Positions 25,211 through 36,085 of a DNA stretch of 64,000 nucleotides are shown here, in pieces. Source of the DNA: Saksenaea vasiformis B4078 (Eukaryota > Mucoromycota > Mucoromycetes > Mucorales > Saksenaeaceae). The stretch is taken from contig JNDT01002238.1 of the NCBI GenBank assembly GCA_000697055.1, positions 113,123 to 177,122 of the forward strand, read 5' to 3'. The notes under the pieces are model-generated. The model was not told where the DNA came from. It was given only the letters and a program-made list of their open reading frames with translations, and did not search any database. Positions within the stretch are counted from its first letter, which is position 1; every line of letters begins with the position of its first letter. Made by a program: the position numbers and the translations under genes.

Positions 25211-26027
25211 TCACAAAGGCTGATCTAAGAAAGAGTTATGTCTTGTTGCCATTCGAATTTTCTTGTACCTTTTTGCAACGCCAGTCTCCGCATCAAGTAC
25301 ATTGAAGTACCTGGTTACGGAGCGGGTGGTGTCTGACACTAGAGTAAAGTCGCGTCAGTCAGATGGAAAATTATTGGGTGAGATTCATTTACACAGGGGA
25401 AAGCGAGGCGGTTGAGTGAGTCCGTCAGGCGTACATCGATTCGCGAAAGCTTGATGTACAATTTCAGTATCAGTGGACATGGCTAGTGGCATGGAATGCA
25501 ATGCCTCAAAACGGTCAAAGTGCGCACTGTAAAAACATTACCATGCATTGGAACATTCATAGATGATCTTACTTGATCAGTTCAATGTCTGCACGGGCCA
25601 TGGCCGTGCTATAGATTTCATACATGTTAATGAGTCAATTAAGAAGAAGGAAAAGAATGACACATACAAGTCGCATCCATAAAAAAACAAGACCACAGAC
25701 TTTACGTTGGCAAGGACCGCAGAAAGCTGTAATCTCATGATTTCGTTGTTGTAAACGGCGGCGCAATTGAAATCAGGTGCAAGCATTGATCCTGGCGGTT
25801 GAAGTGCTTTATTCACGGCAACAAATGCAGTGTCATTATGACAAACATCGCCTTCAACACGACGTCGCTTTCGATTCGTCTCTTCAAGAGACACATTCCC
25901 TGTCATCAACATAACAATCAAGTGAAAGAGAAAAAAAAAGCGAAGTTGCTGAAAACAAAAAACAAAATTTTTGTGATTGGTTAAAATGTCTACCATCTTT
26001 GCCTTGCATTGCGGTCTTGCCGATCAT
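25211..26027 (-). CDS. Unrecognised five-exon gene, about 187 residues
   Basis: I do not recognise the family. Read on the minus strand, exons 26027-25994, 25899-25668, 25608-25573, 25526-25393 and 25338-25211 join in phase through GT-AG introns of 46-94 bp, several with branch-point-like CTGAC/TTAAC. The product begins MIGKTAMQGKDG and has a basic RKRRR motif near residue 22, a possible nuclear signal. The middle is helical, and it ends with a conserved-looking RYFNVLDAETGVAKRYKK segment. The last intron is inferred: without it the frame stops about 8 bases into that intron. With it, 43 more codons of well-behaved protein sequence appear, which is why I prefer it. No signal peptide or clear membrane helix. 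Exact exon borders are tentative. Confidence 0.55.
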
Positions 26028-26595
26028 TTCTACAGTACGCCGGAAATGCTAATCCATTCATCATTAAATGGATATTAGACATTGACATGAGTGTGACGAA
26101 TTCGTTAAAGTGATGGATAAATCCAAATGTCAAATAAAGTTTGCGGTGGGAAAGAAACATTACTACGTTCGCCCAATGAGTAAAGGTACGGCCGTAATAC
26201 CATTTATTGAATGTTTTTCTACGCTACCCTAAGTACGTTTTGGGTCCATGACGAGGCAAACTTGCGCTAAACAGATATTAACCATCCATTACTAATATAT
26301 GTAAGTCTTTACTTACATCAATTTGGTTGAAGCTCACGCAAATAAATTTAAAAGCTGACGAAAAATCATCCAACTATTGCTCAATCAACTTTTCATCTGA
26401 TCGAGGTTCCACTCGTACGATTCGATTCTCCTCATCAGACACTATGATCTATGTGATTAAAATTTTGTTTTAACTAGCTAAAAAGTGTAAGACCAGCCAC
26501 TTTATTTGCACCTCCAGTTGTCCCACGCCATAACCTTTCTTTTTTTTATTAAAAAAATATCATCGACTATTCTAATCGATTTTCCATCCTTCTTC
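26028..26595. other. Spacer without a gene
   Basis: Upstream flank of the five-exon gene and downstream flank of the broken Sel1 gene. Only short frames; nothing recognised. Confidence 0.55.
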
Positions 26596-27985
26596 CTAAA
26601 TAATCAAGTGCCCGCTCCGCCAACCGATTTCCTTGATCCGCTGCTTTTTGCTACCATTCAATTGCTTTGTCGATGTCTTTCTTTTCACTTCTGTAAATAT
26701 CTCCCAGTTGCTGTAGCGCATCTTCATTTCCTTGATCCGCTGCTTTTTGGCACCATTCAATTGCTTTGTCGGTATCCTCATCTTCAACTCTGTAGATATT
26801 CCCAAGTTTGATTTGCATCCGTTCATCTCCTTGATCCGCCGCGTTCTGGTACCACTCGATTGCTTTGTCGATATCTTTCTTTTCATATCTGTAGATATCT
26901 CCAAGTTTGACTTGCATCCGTTCATCTCCTTGATCCGCCGCTTTCTGGTACCACTCGATCGCTTTGTCGATATCTTTCTTTTTATAATAAATATCTCCAA
27001 GTTGGGTTTGCATCTGTTTATTTCCTTCGTCTGCCGCTTTTTGGTACCACTCCATTGCTTTTCCATGTCGTTCTTTTCATATCTGTACATATCTCCATGT
27101 TCGATTTTTGCATCTTCAAGCCTGTATTGCGCATCCCAATCTCGATTATCTACCGCTTTTTCGTACCATTCAATCGCTTTGTGGAAGCTTTTCTCTGTCC
27201 CATATCCATATCTGTACCTGTCGCCCAGCTTGGCTTGCACATATCCAAGACGCTGTTGCGCACCGCAGTTTCCTTGATCTGCGGCTCTTTTGTACCACTT
27301 AATCGCCTCGAAGATGTCTTTTGTTACTCCATCTCCATGGTTGTACATATCTCCAAGCTTGATTTGTACATCTTCGAGTTTCCATTGCGCAATCCAACTT
27401 CCGTAATCCACTGCGGTTTTGTAGTATTCAATCGGCTTGTTCATGTCTTTTTTCACGCCATCTCCATCTCTGTACATATCTCCAAGTTTGTTTTGCTCAT
27501 CTTCAAGTCTCTGTTGAGCATACTTGTGTCCTTTACCCGCCACCTCTTTATGGCATTCAGTTGCCTCGTTGATGTCTTGGACCACTCCATCTCCACCTCT
27601 GTACATGTTTCCTAATTCAATTTGCGCAACTTGAAATCTCCATTGGGCACCTTTACTTCCATACTCTACCGCTTTTGTATGGAATTCAATTGCCCTGTTC
27701 ATATCTTCCGTCGCTCTATCTCCATCTCTATTGCTGTACATATCTCCGACTCTTATTTGGGCATACTCATTTCCTTGATTTACAGCTTGTTCATACGATT
27801 CACGTGCTTTATCATTGACTTGATCCATATTTATTCCGAGATGGTATTCCTCATTGAGCTCCAATTGCTTCCGTCGTTGTTTTGATCATTCGCATTTTCG
27901 TACTGGCTAACATCCTCGTTGTCCTCGCAATTCACATTGTCTTCACCAGTTTGTATTTCTTCACACCGTTTTCACTTGCTCAACA
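26596..27985 (-). pseudogene. Broken Sel1-repeat gene, relative of the 45-47 kb gene
   Basis: Minus-strand reading shows about ten Sel1 (TPR-like) units of the pattern A-x-x-x-LGDMY...GDG...AIEWYKKAADQGN. The frame is disrupted at least three times. There is a shift near 27870, between an acidic/Asn-rich leader and the first repeat, and a one-base loss near 27058 within an A run. A nonsense codon follows near 26651-26653, where the repeat consensus calls for tyrosine after E-W; repeat-like sequence continues past it. The order of an acidic Asn-rich leader with a YEN-x-x-DQ motif followed by Sel1 units matches the gene at 45.0-47.6 kb. No MACPF-like part is visible upstream, so this is a 5'-truncated copy. 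Sel1 repeats are protein-protein scaffolds; this copy is probably non-functional unless the assembly is wrong. Confidence 0.75.
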
Positions 27986-28652
27986 GTTCAATGATCGGGA
28001 GGCAACGCAGTGAATGTCTGAACCAAAACAGGTAATGCATGAGCACGTGACTCAATCAAGATTCGAATATGCCGCGTTCATCTGGTTATTGGTCGTTTTC
28101 TGCTATATAAAAGATATATGACGCGAGCATTGCTGACCACTATGCAGTCTCCGCTCTAGCACATCATACGACTTTTTTTTATCGCAAGTGAACGTAGAAT
28201 GTATTACAGTCTTGGTTGCAGATGAGTTGCCATATGCAGAGGTAATTGGCCTGTCCTTTTCTTTCCAGTCGATCCTTTCATATCACCGACAATGATGCTC
28301 GTTTGGCACCCTTTCCTCTACATATCAAACTCCTTACAACAGCCAGCCTTTGATTTTATAATAGTTATACGTATATTCATGGCGTCAATTCTACCGTAGT
28401 ACTTCATATGAACTTTGAAGTGGAACCTTTACGGATTTTCCTGTAACGTTTATGATATTGCCAATATGAGGCATTGGAATTTGATCTTCATATGCTCTTG
28501 CTCATCTAATAGAGGTCATAGTAGACACCTTGGTATCATCGAGGGTGCATCGGTACAGCAATGCGGCGGAATTTCAATGTTGTGACGTGCAGTCAGCGCT
28601 CTGAGGTGAGGTGACCAGACCTGACCGAGGTGAAGACTTTTGTCCATACTGT
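27986..28652. other. Spacer with an orphan TATA box
   Basis: Contains a strong plus-strand TATATAAAAG at 28104-28113 but no open frame of useful length follows it before the minisatellite. No gene is seen. Confidence 0.5.
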
Positions 28653-29489
28653 AGGATGGTGCTTCTAGCCCGTGTCAGCATTAGCCTATCCGAGTAGGCG
28701 TGGAATGTATATCTTGGGAAGAGTTCTGCCTTACTGGCAGTTTCGAATCCAAGGTCCCTCTCCATGTCTGCGCCTGGTCTATGATGAGCTTGTCCATTTA
28801 GGATGGTGCTTCTAGCCCGTGTCAGCATTAGCCTGTCCGAGTAGGCGTGGAATGTATACCTTGGGAAGAGTTCTGCCTTACTGGCAGTTTCGAATCCAAG
28901 GTCCCTCTCCATGTCTGCGCCTGGTCTATGATGAGCTTGTCCATTTAGGATGGTGCTTCTAGCCCGTGTCAGCATTAGCCTGTCCGAGTAGGCGTGGAAT
29001 GTATACCTTGGGAAGAGTTCTGCCTTACTGGCAGTTTCGAATCCAAGGTCCCTCTCCATGTCTGCGCCTGGTCTATGATGAGCTTGTCCATTTAGGATGG
29101 TGCTTCTAGCCCGTGTCAGCATTAGCCTGTCCGAGTAGGCGTGGAATGTATACCTTGGGAAGAGTTCTGCCTTACTGGCAGTTTCGAATCCAAGGTCCCT
29201 CTCCATGTCTGCGCCTGGTCTATGATGAGCTTGTCCATTTAGGATGGTGCTTCTAGCCCGTGTCAGCATTAGCCTGTCCGAGTAGGCGTGGAATGTATAC
29301 CTTGGGAAGAGTTCTGCCTTACTGGCAGTTTCGAATCCAAGGTCCCTCTCCATGTCTGCGCCTGGTCTATGATGAGCTTGTCCATAGGATGGTGCTTCTA
29401 GCCCGTGTCAGCTGTAGCCTGTCCGCGTGGGCGTGGAATGCTTACCTTGGGGAAGATTTCTGCCTTACTGGTAGTCTCGAATTCAAGGC
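28653..29489. repeat. 147-bp tandem minisatellite, five copies plus a diverged sixth
   Basis: Copies begin with AGGATGGTGCTTCTAGCCCG at 28653, 28800, 28947, 29094 and 29241. Four of the five spacings are exactly 147 bp. A diverged, partial sixth copy starts at 29386, after a 145-bp unit that lost two T. Copies 2-5 are nearly identical; copy 1 and copy 6 carry substitutions, as expected for array edges. Because 147 is divisible by 3, the minus strand stays open across the array (28574-29353) and would encode a 49-residue unit repeated about five times. That open frame has no recognisable domain and no good start outside the array, so I list the array as a repeat rather than a gene. Confidence 0.92.
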
Positions 29490-32400
29490 TTCTTTCCGCA
29501 CCTGAGGCTTTTGTTAACTTGAACACCCGGTTCTTCTATGCGATCAAGCAAGGACCAGGTCAGCCCTATTGTTGTTCCATTGTCTCTTTCTGTTGACTTC
29601 CCGCGGAAAATAAATAACTCCCATTTCGAAAGATGGCAAAGTCCGAGTAAATGTCAATAATATAAAGAACGTCATTGTTTGAAATAATCGCTACTGCCCG
29701 ATAGCACAAACGTTTCTAAAAAAGTCATATCTGTTTTCTTTAGAAAACATCCTTTAAAAAAAGATGTATGATGTATGATGCAGCATTAACTCGACTTTTG
29801 GACATTGTGCAGAACTCGACCATCCTCCTTTCTTCTGGAATATTTCTATTTCTCTACATTCGCTACATGAACTCCACGAGACACGCTTTGGACGACTCAT
29901 TTAATTTATTAACTGTCGTGTCCGACATAGTTACATTACTGCACAGTGATTAGAACTGTGGTATATGTAGACGGTCGTAGTATTCATCCTATTGAAATAT
30001 GTTCCATAACAGGAAGATCGGGATTAAGTATTTCCATTTACAGTGAGCTTCTCTATATTGGATTATGCCTCATCTCTAAATCATAGAGACATCGCCGAGG
30101 TCGTTAACAAGGTGGCACTGCTACCGCAGTAATTACCATCATGAACACCTATCACCGAGAAGAACGTTCACTTAAATCTAAATTCCGAAAAGATTGAACA
30201 AATATAAATAGGCAGAAAAATTGAATGAAATAAAGATATCCAACAGTCTCAACGGATTTTATCCGTTTCCCTTTTGTTAAACTTATTCAAATACCACAAG
30301 AACAATACGTCAGGACACGACAAAAGTACTGAGGGTGGTTACTTTATTAGAACATGGTTCTGGACATGTCTTATCCCATCTATCTGTTGCTGAGGTACCA
30401 GCGGACACAGAATACACCAGGATAAACATAATGATCCCGATCTAGTAAAGGATCATCTAAAGATATCTCTAAACTCCTCTATTCCGCTGTTACCCGCAAG
30501 CACCGTGAATTATTTAAACAATAGAACAATCATTTCAATAAAACAATCCTTTTTTTTTTGAGTCTCACTGACTTAACGTCTCTATTAAGTCAAATCTGGA
30601 TACAACATTAACATATATATATATCCAACTTGTAATGCCACATTATTGGGTATTGTCAAGAGTAGGCTTTTTGGTATGCAGTGTGAGCGCTGATGTAAGC
30701 GTGATGGTCGCGCTTGATGCCATAATGAAGGCGAATTCAGGGCGGCTTTGCCCGCACTGCAACTGGAATCGCTCCATAACACCAATCGATGCTCTCACGA
30801 TCTCCTACGTGTTTTCATCCAAAGAAAATGTACATTAACGCTTGTAATGCTCAAAATAGAGCAGTAACTTGCCTTTGCCTTTAGCATGAGCTTCAGGATT
30901 GGCAGAAGCCCCGAGTCCAGAAATGCCGCATTCGTAGATATTTCATAGTCTTACTGGACAACATTAGGCAGATGTATCCACAAGGCGAATCCATCACTGC
31001 AACGTTCATCCGTAAGTCTACTTAAGCATCGATACAGCACCATCGAGTGCGTTAATGTTTTTCTTACGCGTCTCACTGAAGCTTACGATTCGGAGTGTCC
31101 TGACTAAGGAGCATCATAAATCATTAATGTGTCAACCTCACTTGCGCGTAATTGATAGGTGCCTTTCGAATAAACATATCTTTCCTGACCTAATCGTCTA
31201 ATATCGCTTCAGTCGACTTCACGTGTTCCTGACAAGCTTTCGCTCGCGTGATTCTATGATTGTTGAAACCAGACACCGATCATGGGTTTGGGACGAAGGC
31301 GGCGGTACTGGAGCTTGCTGGCTCACCCGATCAAATTCTTTCCTTCATTTAATTGAGCTCCATACTGCATGGCTCCCGGTTGAGAGCATCCTTAGTACCA
31401 GCTATCGAGTATACATTATTCATGATGCACCATGCAGCAGCTTGCGTCACAAACCTTTGATATTTCTCATTGGACATTCTTTCGAACAGCTTTCCCGCTC
31501 TCCGAAGGGTCCCGAAGGAATACACTGGAACCGATTTCCTGGTTTGGCTGCTGTCAGTTAACTTGTCTGTATGTAAAATCTATGCTTACCTTGTTCCAGC
31601 TTTTCATACTACTATGCCTCGTTCTGTGGCACCGCGTCAGCAGCTTTCTCTATTTTGTCTGCTGAATGCGGATGTTGTCTGCCTGGGCAGGGAAATGTTC
31701 GAGTTCTTCGGAAAGTCCAAGGGTCGTGCAAACCTCGAGTATGCGCATGCCGCACGTCATCTCTTTTGGAAGACATCCCTGTGGGCCAAACGGGCCTCCT
31801 CTTCTGACCAGATTTGTACTATCGGACAGTAGCGATCATTTCGATCAGAGCACCTTTTAGGACACCAAGGATGGGCAGATGTTGTACACTTGTTTGCCAT
31901 CCTTCGAATCGGGGGTTGATTTTCTATCTGCGAAACTTCCGGACACTCACCTCAGCAGGAGACAGCGTAAAAAGGATCATATAATTAAATGCATATGAAA
32001 TGCGAAATTGTCCATGAGGAGCTCAGTAGCAAAAAGAAGAAAGAGAGAGAGAAAGAAAAGATGGCAGCGTCTGGGTACGATCTCAGTAAATCAATTCTTT
32101 TTTGTGACAACATTTACCACAGGACCGTGTAAACTAACAGCCGCACAAATGGGTGACGCTTATTTTTCAGCCAGCTGATCATCATTCACTTTACTGTAAG
32201 AATAACATTCGCTCCGGAATCTACGGTCAATGTCATTATCCTCATTTGCTTTCTCGCAAAGCTTGTCAGATCCTAGACAGGTCGGACTGGTCGCAAATGG
32301 CCGCCTTCACTGCTTATTAGATTTTGTGTCTATATGAAACTAGTATTAAAGAAACGCTGCAAAAATGCCATTGTCATAAGATATGCCTAGCTGGACAAAT

Positions 32401-32543
32401 CGCGAAAGTTTCATGCACTTCGGTTGCACAGGCAAGCCATCATTCAGTTGTGTGACTACTTTTCGTTTTTGGTACCCGACGGAGAAAGAGAAGTGACATT
32501 TTTTGTTTCTGAGGAACCCGTTTCACAAGGCGATCCGATCACC
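29490..32543. other. 3-kb stretch without a recognisable gene
   Basis: Between the minisatellite and ENP2. Open frames are at most 120 codons, overlap in several frames (for example 31223-31832) and match no family I know. A TA-rich run lies near 30612-30624. It could contain decayed genes or transposon remains, but nothing can be named. The final part includes the ENP2 promoter. Confidence 0.5.
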
Positions 32544-34774
32544 ATGGTTTTGCCAGTAACTACAGCCAACAATGTTAAAGTGTACACTGTCTCTGGAGGC
32601 CTTGGTTCAAGGTCCATTCCGGATTGGCTTGCACGTAAAAAGAAGAAAGCATTAAAGAAAGATTTCGGTCAGTTCCCATTGTAACCTTTAGCCTCGGCGA
32701 TCTAATCCCCTTTCCTTTTTGATCGTCCTTTAGATTATCGCACACGAGTGGAACTCATTCAAGATTTTGAATTTCCCGAAGCATCCAACCGTATAAAGAC
32801 AACCCGAGACGGAAACTATGTCGTTGCTACCGGCACATATAAACCACAGATGCGAGTGTACGATTTTGCCGAAGTGTCCATGAAGTTTGAACGTCATACG
32901 GATGCAGAAAATATTAATTTCGAGGCAAGTTCCTTCTTTTTTTCTTTCTTCTTTTTCGTCTCTTGCCTAACCGAAAAGTATCAATGATTAGATCCTTTCG
33001 GATGACTGGACAAAATGTGCTTTGTTGCAAGATGGACGAGCAGTAGAACTTCATGCACAAGGTGGCATTCATTACCGTACACGTATCCCCAAGTTTGGTC
33101 GTGATCTGGCGTATCATTTCCCATCTTGTGATTTGCTGTTGGGTGCATCCGGTCCTGAAGTGTACCGGTTGAACCTCGATCAGGGACGATTTTTAAACTC
33201 AATTCAAACGGATGCGACGGATGGCGTCAACTGTGTCGAAATCAATCCAGCACATCAACTGTTTGGTTTCGGTACAGGCAATGGTACAGTCGAATTCTGG
33301 GATCCGCGATCACGGACCCGTGTGGGTATTTTGTCCGATCTCCAAGTGCCTGCAACATATGGTGGCGAAGACAGACCCCTGGAAGTGTCTGCACTCAAGT
33401 TCCGTCATGATGGTTTGACTATGGGTGTAGGTACAACCTCAGGTCATACATTATTGTACGATCTTCGTACCAGTGTACCACATCTCGTCAAAGATCATCA
33501 GTACGGTTTCCCTATCAAATCAATTCACTTCCATGAAGGTGCATCTGGTCGAGGAGATATGGAAACTGCAGGTGACAAGGTGATTGTGGCTGATTGCAAG
33601 ATTATCAAGATTTGGGATCGAGCTACTGGCAAACATTTCACATCCGTTGAACCCGAAACAGACATTAATGACGTTTGCCCAGTGGGTAACAGTGGTCTGA
33701 TCTTCAGTGCACAAGAAGGTATTCAAATGGGAGCATACTATATACCGGAGCTTGGTCCTGCACCACGATGGGCCTCCTTCTTGGACAATATTACAGAAGA
33801 AATGGAGGAAAATCCAAATCGCGATGTCTACGACGAGTACAAGTTTGTTACACGAAAAGAACTTTCAGCATTGGGGTTGGAACATCTTATGGGTACCAAT
33901 GTCCTCAAGGCCTATATGCATGGTTTCTTTGTCGATTTACGATTGTATGAAAAGGTAAATGAGAAAGTGTCATTCTTATATTTTACTGATCATCGTCCTT
34001 TAGGCCAAACTCATTGCCAATCCATTTGCTTACGAAGAATACAAAGAACGCGCTGTGCGCGAGAAGATCGAGAAAGAGCGTGCTTCACGTATCCGTGCCA
34101 ACAACAAATTACCTGCAGTTAACAAGCAACTCGCGAAGAAACTGTTGGATGAAAAGAACACCAAGAGCAAAACTGTACTTGAAGATGATCGTTTCAAGGA
34201 TATGTTTGCCGATCCAGACTTCCAAGTGGATGAACAATCTAAGGAATATCAGTTACTCCATCCCGCTGTCCAGGTAAGCTATTTTCTCCTTTGAAGGAAC
34301 TGGTGTAGTAATGCAGGAATCCTATAGAAAAAGAAAACCCATCATTCTTCGGATGAGGAAGACGAAGATGACGAGGATGTGGCGATGCAGGACAATGATG
34401 ACGAAGATGATTTCGATTCTGATGACAGTGATCGCCTTGTTGGTGGCAGCGATAGTGAAGATGATATTGTGTCACAGATCCGTAAAGAACGGGGATTGGA
34501 AGTTCGCGACAAAAAATCCAAGCAAACTTCTATCCGATCTGCATCAAACAAAGACAACAGAAAAGCAACCAAACGTACACCACAAATGCGAATGGGTTCA
34601 GAAGGTGGGCGAATGGTTAACAAAAACGATACGCGAAAGTCGTTTGGAGCACGATTACAATCTGCAGAAGCGAGTCCTAGACATCAAGGACACAAGGTCT
34701 CACGTACTGCCATGGGTGGCATGGAGATGTCCTTTAAGCCAAAACGATCGAATAAAAAGGGCGGCTCACGATAA
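32544..34774 (+). CDS. ENP2: Nucleolar WD-repeat ribosome biogenesis factor Enp2/NOL10
   Basis: Five exons, 32544-32667, 32734-32924, 32992-33954, 34004-34273 and 34328-34774, give 664 residues (yeast Enp2 707, human NOL10 about 690). Family blocks are visible throughout: SGGLGSRSIPDWLARKKKK near the start, RVELIQDFEFPEASN, the TGTYKPQMRVYDF block, HTDAEN, ILSDDWTK, WD-type VEFWDPRSR, the AYMHGFF block, then ANPFAYEEYKERAVREKIEK. An acidic tail (DEEDEDDED) and a basic C-terminus follow. Enp2 is an essential nucleolar component of the 90S pre-ribosome that, with Bfr2 and others, supports U3-dependent 18S rRNA maturation. The start is the ATG that matches the conserved N-terminus. Intron 2 (32925-32991) begins with GC, not GT; the family alignment fixes this join exactly. 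Confidence 0.96.
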
Positions 34775-34918
34775 TAACGTGAGTTCGCATGAAAAAAAGC
34801 CATTTTACCGTTGTTATTCAGTGGCGCGGGTGTGGGGAGTCTACTGTGACGGTGTTTCTTTTGATATTGGCATGATGGGCATTTGTTTTTTCTTTTCCTT
34901 CGTTTCCTTGTTTTACCT

Positions 34919-35557
34919 ATGGATGTGATTGAGCCATATCTGGAGGCATTTAAGCATCAGGCGCCCATTCTTCGGCAGGTTTATGCTGATCTTTTTTTAG
35001 GTAGTGCATCTTTAATGTCCGCACGTATAAAAACCTCTTGTTTTTTTTTTGATAGCCAAAAAATGGAAGACGGTGGATATCATCTCAGTGGATGCATTGG
35101 CTACATGTGTTTTTATTGCTCATGAACCTGAAACACCTGTAAGCTCAGGCTAATAAGAGATACATTCTTCTTTTTTAATGCTTCTTCCAGCCTCAGGAAA
35201 GACTGGTTATCCTTCCTATTCCGCAAGAATCCCAACTATCAGTTCAACGGTAAAACGGAAATTAAAAAAACTTATGTTCATGTTTTTTTTTTCTTTTTTG
35301 TTTTCTTTTAGGATTTCTGATCTCTTTACTACGATTTCCCAGGACCCGAGGATTTCGAATGATACCACGTCGCATACACTCAGGTATATATATATATATA
35401 GATAAATATCATTATACAGCTAACGTTCGATTCTCATTTGTAATAAAGACAGATCACCTTGGCCATCGTATGCCCTGATTCCACCATTGTGTACTACCAT
35501 CTTAATAAAGGGCTTGTTCCTCCCAACGATTCTTCTTCGGGGAAGGAATCACAATAA
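34919..35557 (+). CDS. SEN15: tRNA-splicing endonuclease subunit Sen15
   Basis: Five small exons, 34919-35000, 35056-35138, 35191-35249, 35312-35383 and 35449-35557, join in phase to 134 residues. The first half carries WKTVDIISVDAL. The last exon has the Sen15 hallmark ITLAIVCPDSTIVYYHL followed by GLVPP, matching the C-terminal strand region of human TSEN15. Sen15 pairs with Sen34 in the heterotetrameric Sen2-Sen15-Sen34-Sen54 endonuclease that cuts introns from pre-tRNA; Sen15 itself is non-catalytic. Every intron is under 66 bp and the phases differ, so the gene is easily missed by ORF scanning. It starts about 145 bp after the ENP2 stop on the same strand. Its stop overlaps the 3' end of the opposite-strand membrane protein gene by 9 bp. 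Confidence 0.9.
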
Positions 35558-36085
35558 ATATTTAAGACCTCTCCTTCGTATAGTTTTCACCAATGCCACG
35601 CTATTGATCAAGAAGACCAGGGCATCAACACCCACTTGATATTTTTCCATAATCGCTGCCCATGTCGGTCCCATGGCGGCAAGACTTAGAACAACTAAGC
35701 CAACAAACTGCTCTTCGTCCTTCACCATCATCAGTCGTTGGCGCTGTCGTTGATATGCCTTTTTAAGCGTCAGAGAAGCCAGTAGTGCAAAAGCAATATG
35801 GGTTACTCCTGCTGTTTGCCACGCTCGAGCATAGGAAGAAAGCCATCGTCGACGATAAGGTGATGGTGCCTTGGTCATGATCGCGTGCGCGGTCCAAACG
35901 TGATACACCAAGTTAATGACGAGAGGTAGATGGTTGTCCTTGAAGATGAACTCAACCGATGCATCAATGAACGACCAAACATGACGTCGAACCAGTACAG
36001 ATAGCTTTTCCGACGCTGGTGGTGGTCGCTCTTCCTTGTCAGCGCGACTTTGTTCAAGTGAATGATGCGATGTGGCTTCCTCCAT
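35549..36085 (-). CDS. Small polytopic membrane protein, function unknown
   Basis: Uninterrupted frame of 178 residues on the minus strand. After a charged N-terminus (about 45 residues, with PPPASEK) come four hydrophobic segments: LPLVINLVYHVWTAHAIM, HIAFALLASLTL, FVGLVVLSLAAMGPTWAAIM and ALVFLINSVALV. A basic end with IRRRGLKYLL closes the protein. It is probably a four-span membrane protein; I do not recognise the family. The start is the first ATG, a short distance from the pyrimidine-rich region upstream. The coding 3' end overlaps the SEN15 stop region on the other strand. Codon use looks like the neighbouring genes. An undetected intron cannot be excluded. Confidence 0.65.
   Translation of the reverse strand: MEEATSHHSLEQSRADKEERPPPASEKLSVLVRRHVWSFIDASVEFIFKDNHLPLVINLVYHVWTAHAIMTKAPSPYRRRWLSSYARAWQTAGVTHIAFALLASLTLKKAYQRQRQRLMMVKDEEQFVGLVVLSLAAMGPTWAAIMEKYQVGVDALVFLINSVALVKTIRRRGLKYLL

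Noticed and set aside
28574..29353. 259-codon minus-strand frame as a repeat-protein gene
   Set aside because: It is wholly made by the 147-bp tandem array, starts at repeat-internal ATGs, has no domain and no flanking splice or promoter signals. The array is reported as a repeat instead.
28653..29489. CRISPR-like array
   Set aside because: Units are contiguous 147-bp tandem copies without unique spacers, and the DNA is eukaryotic.
31223..31860. Cluster of overlapping 64-120 codon frames
   Set aside because: Three frames are open over the same DNA without agreement or similarity. A decayed gene is possible but cannot be supported.
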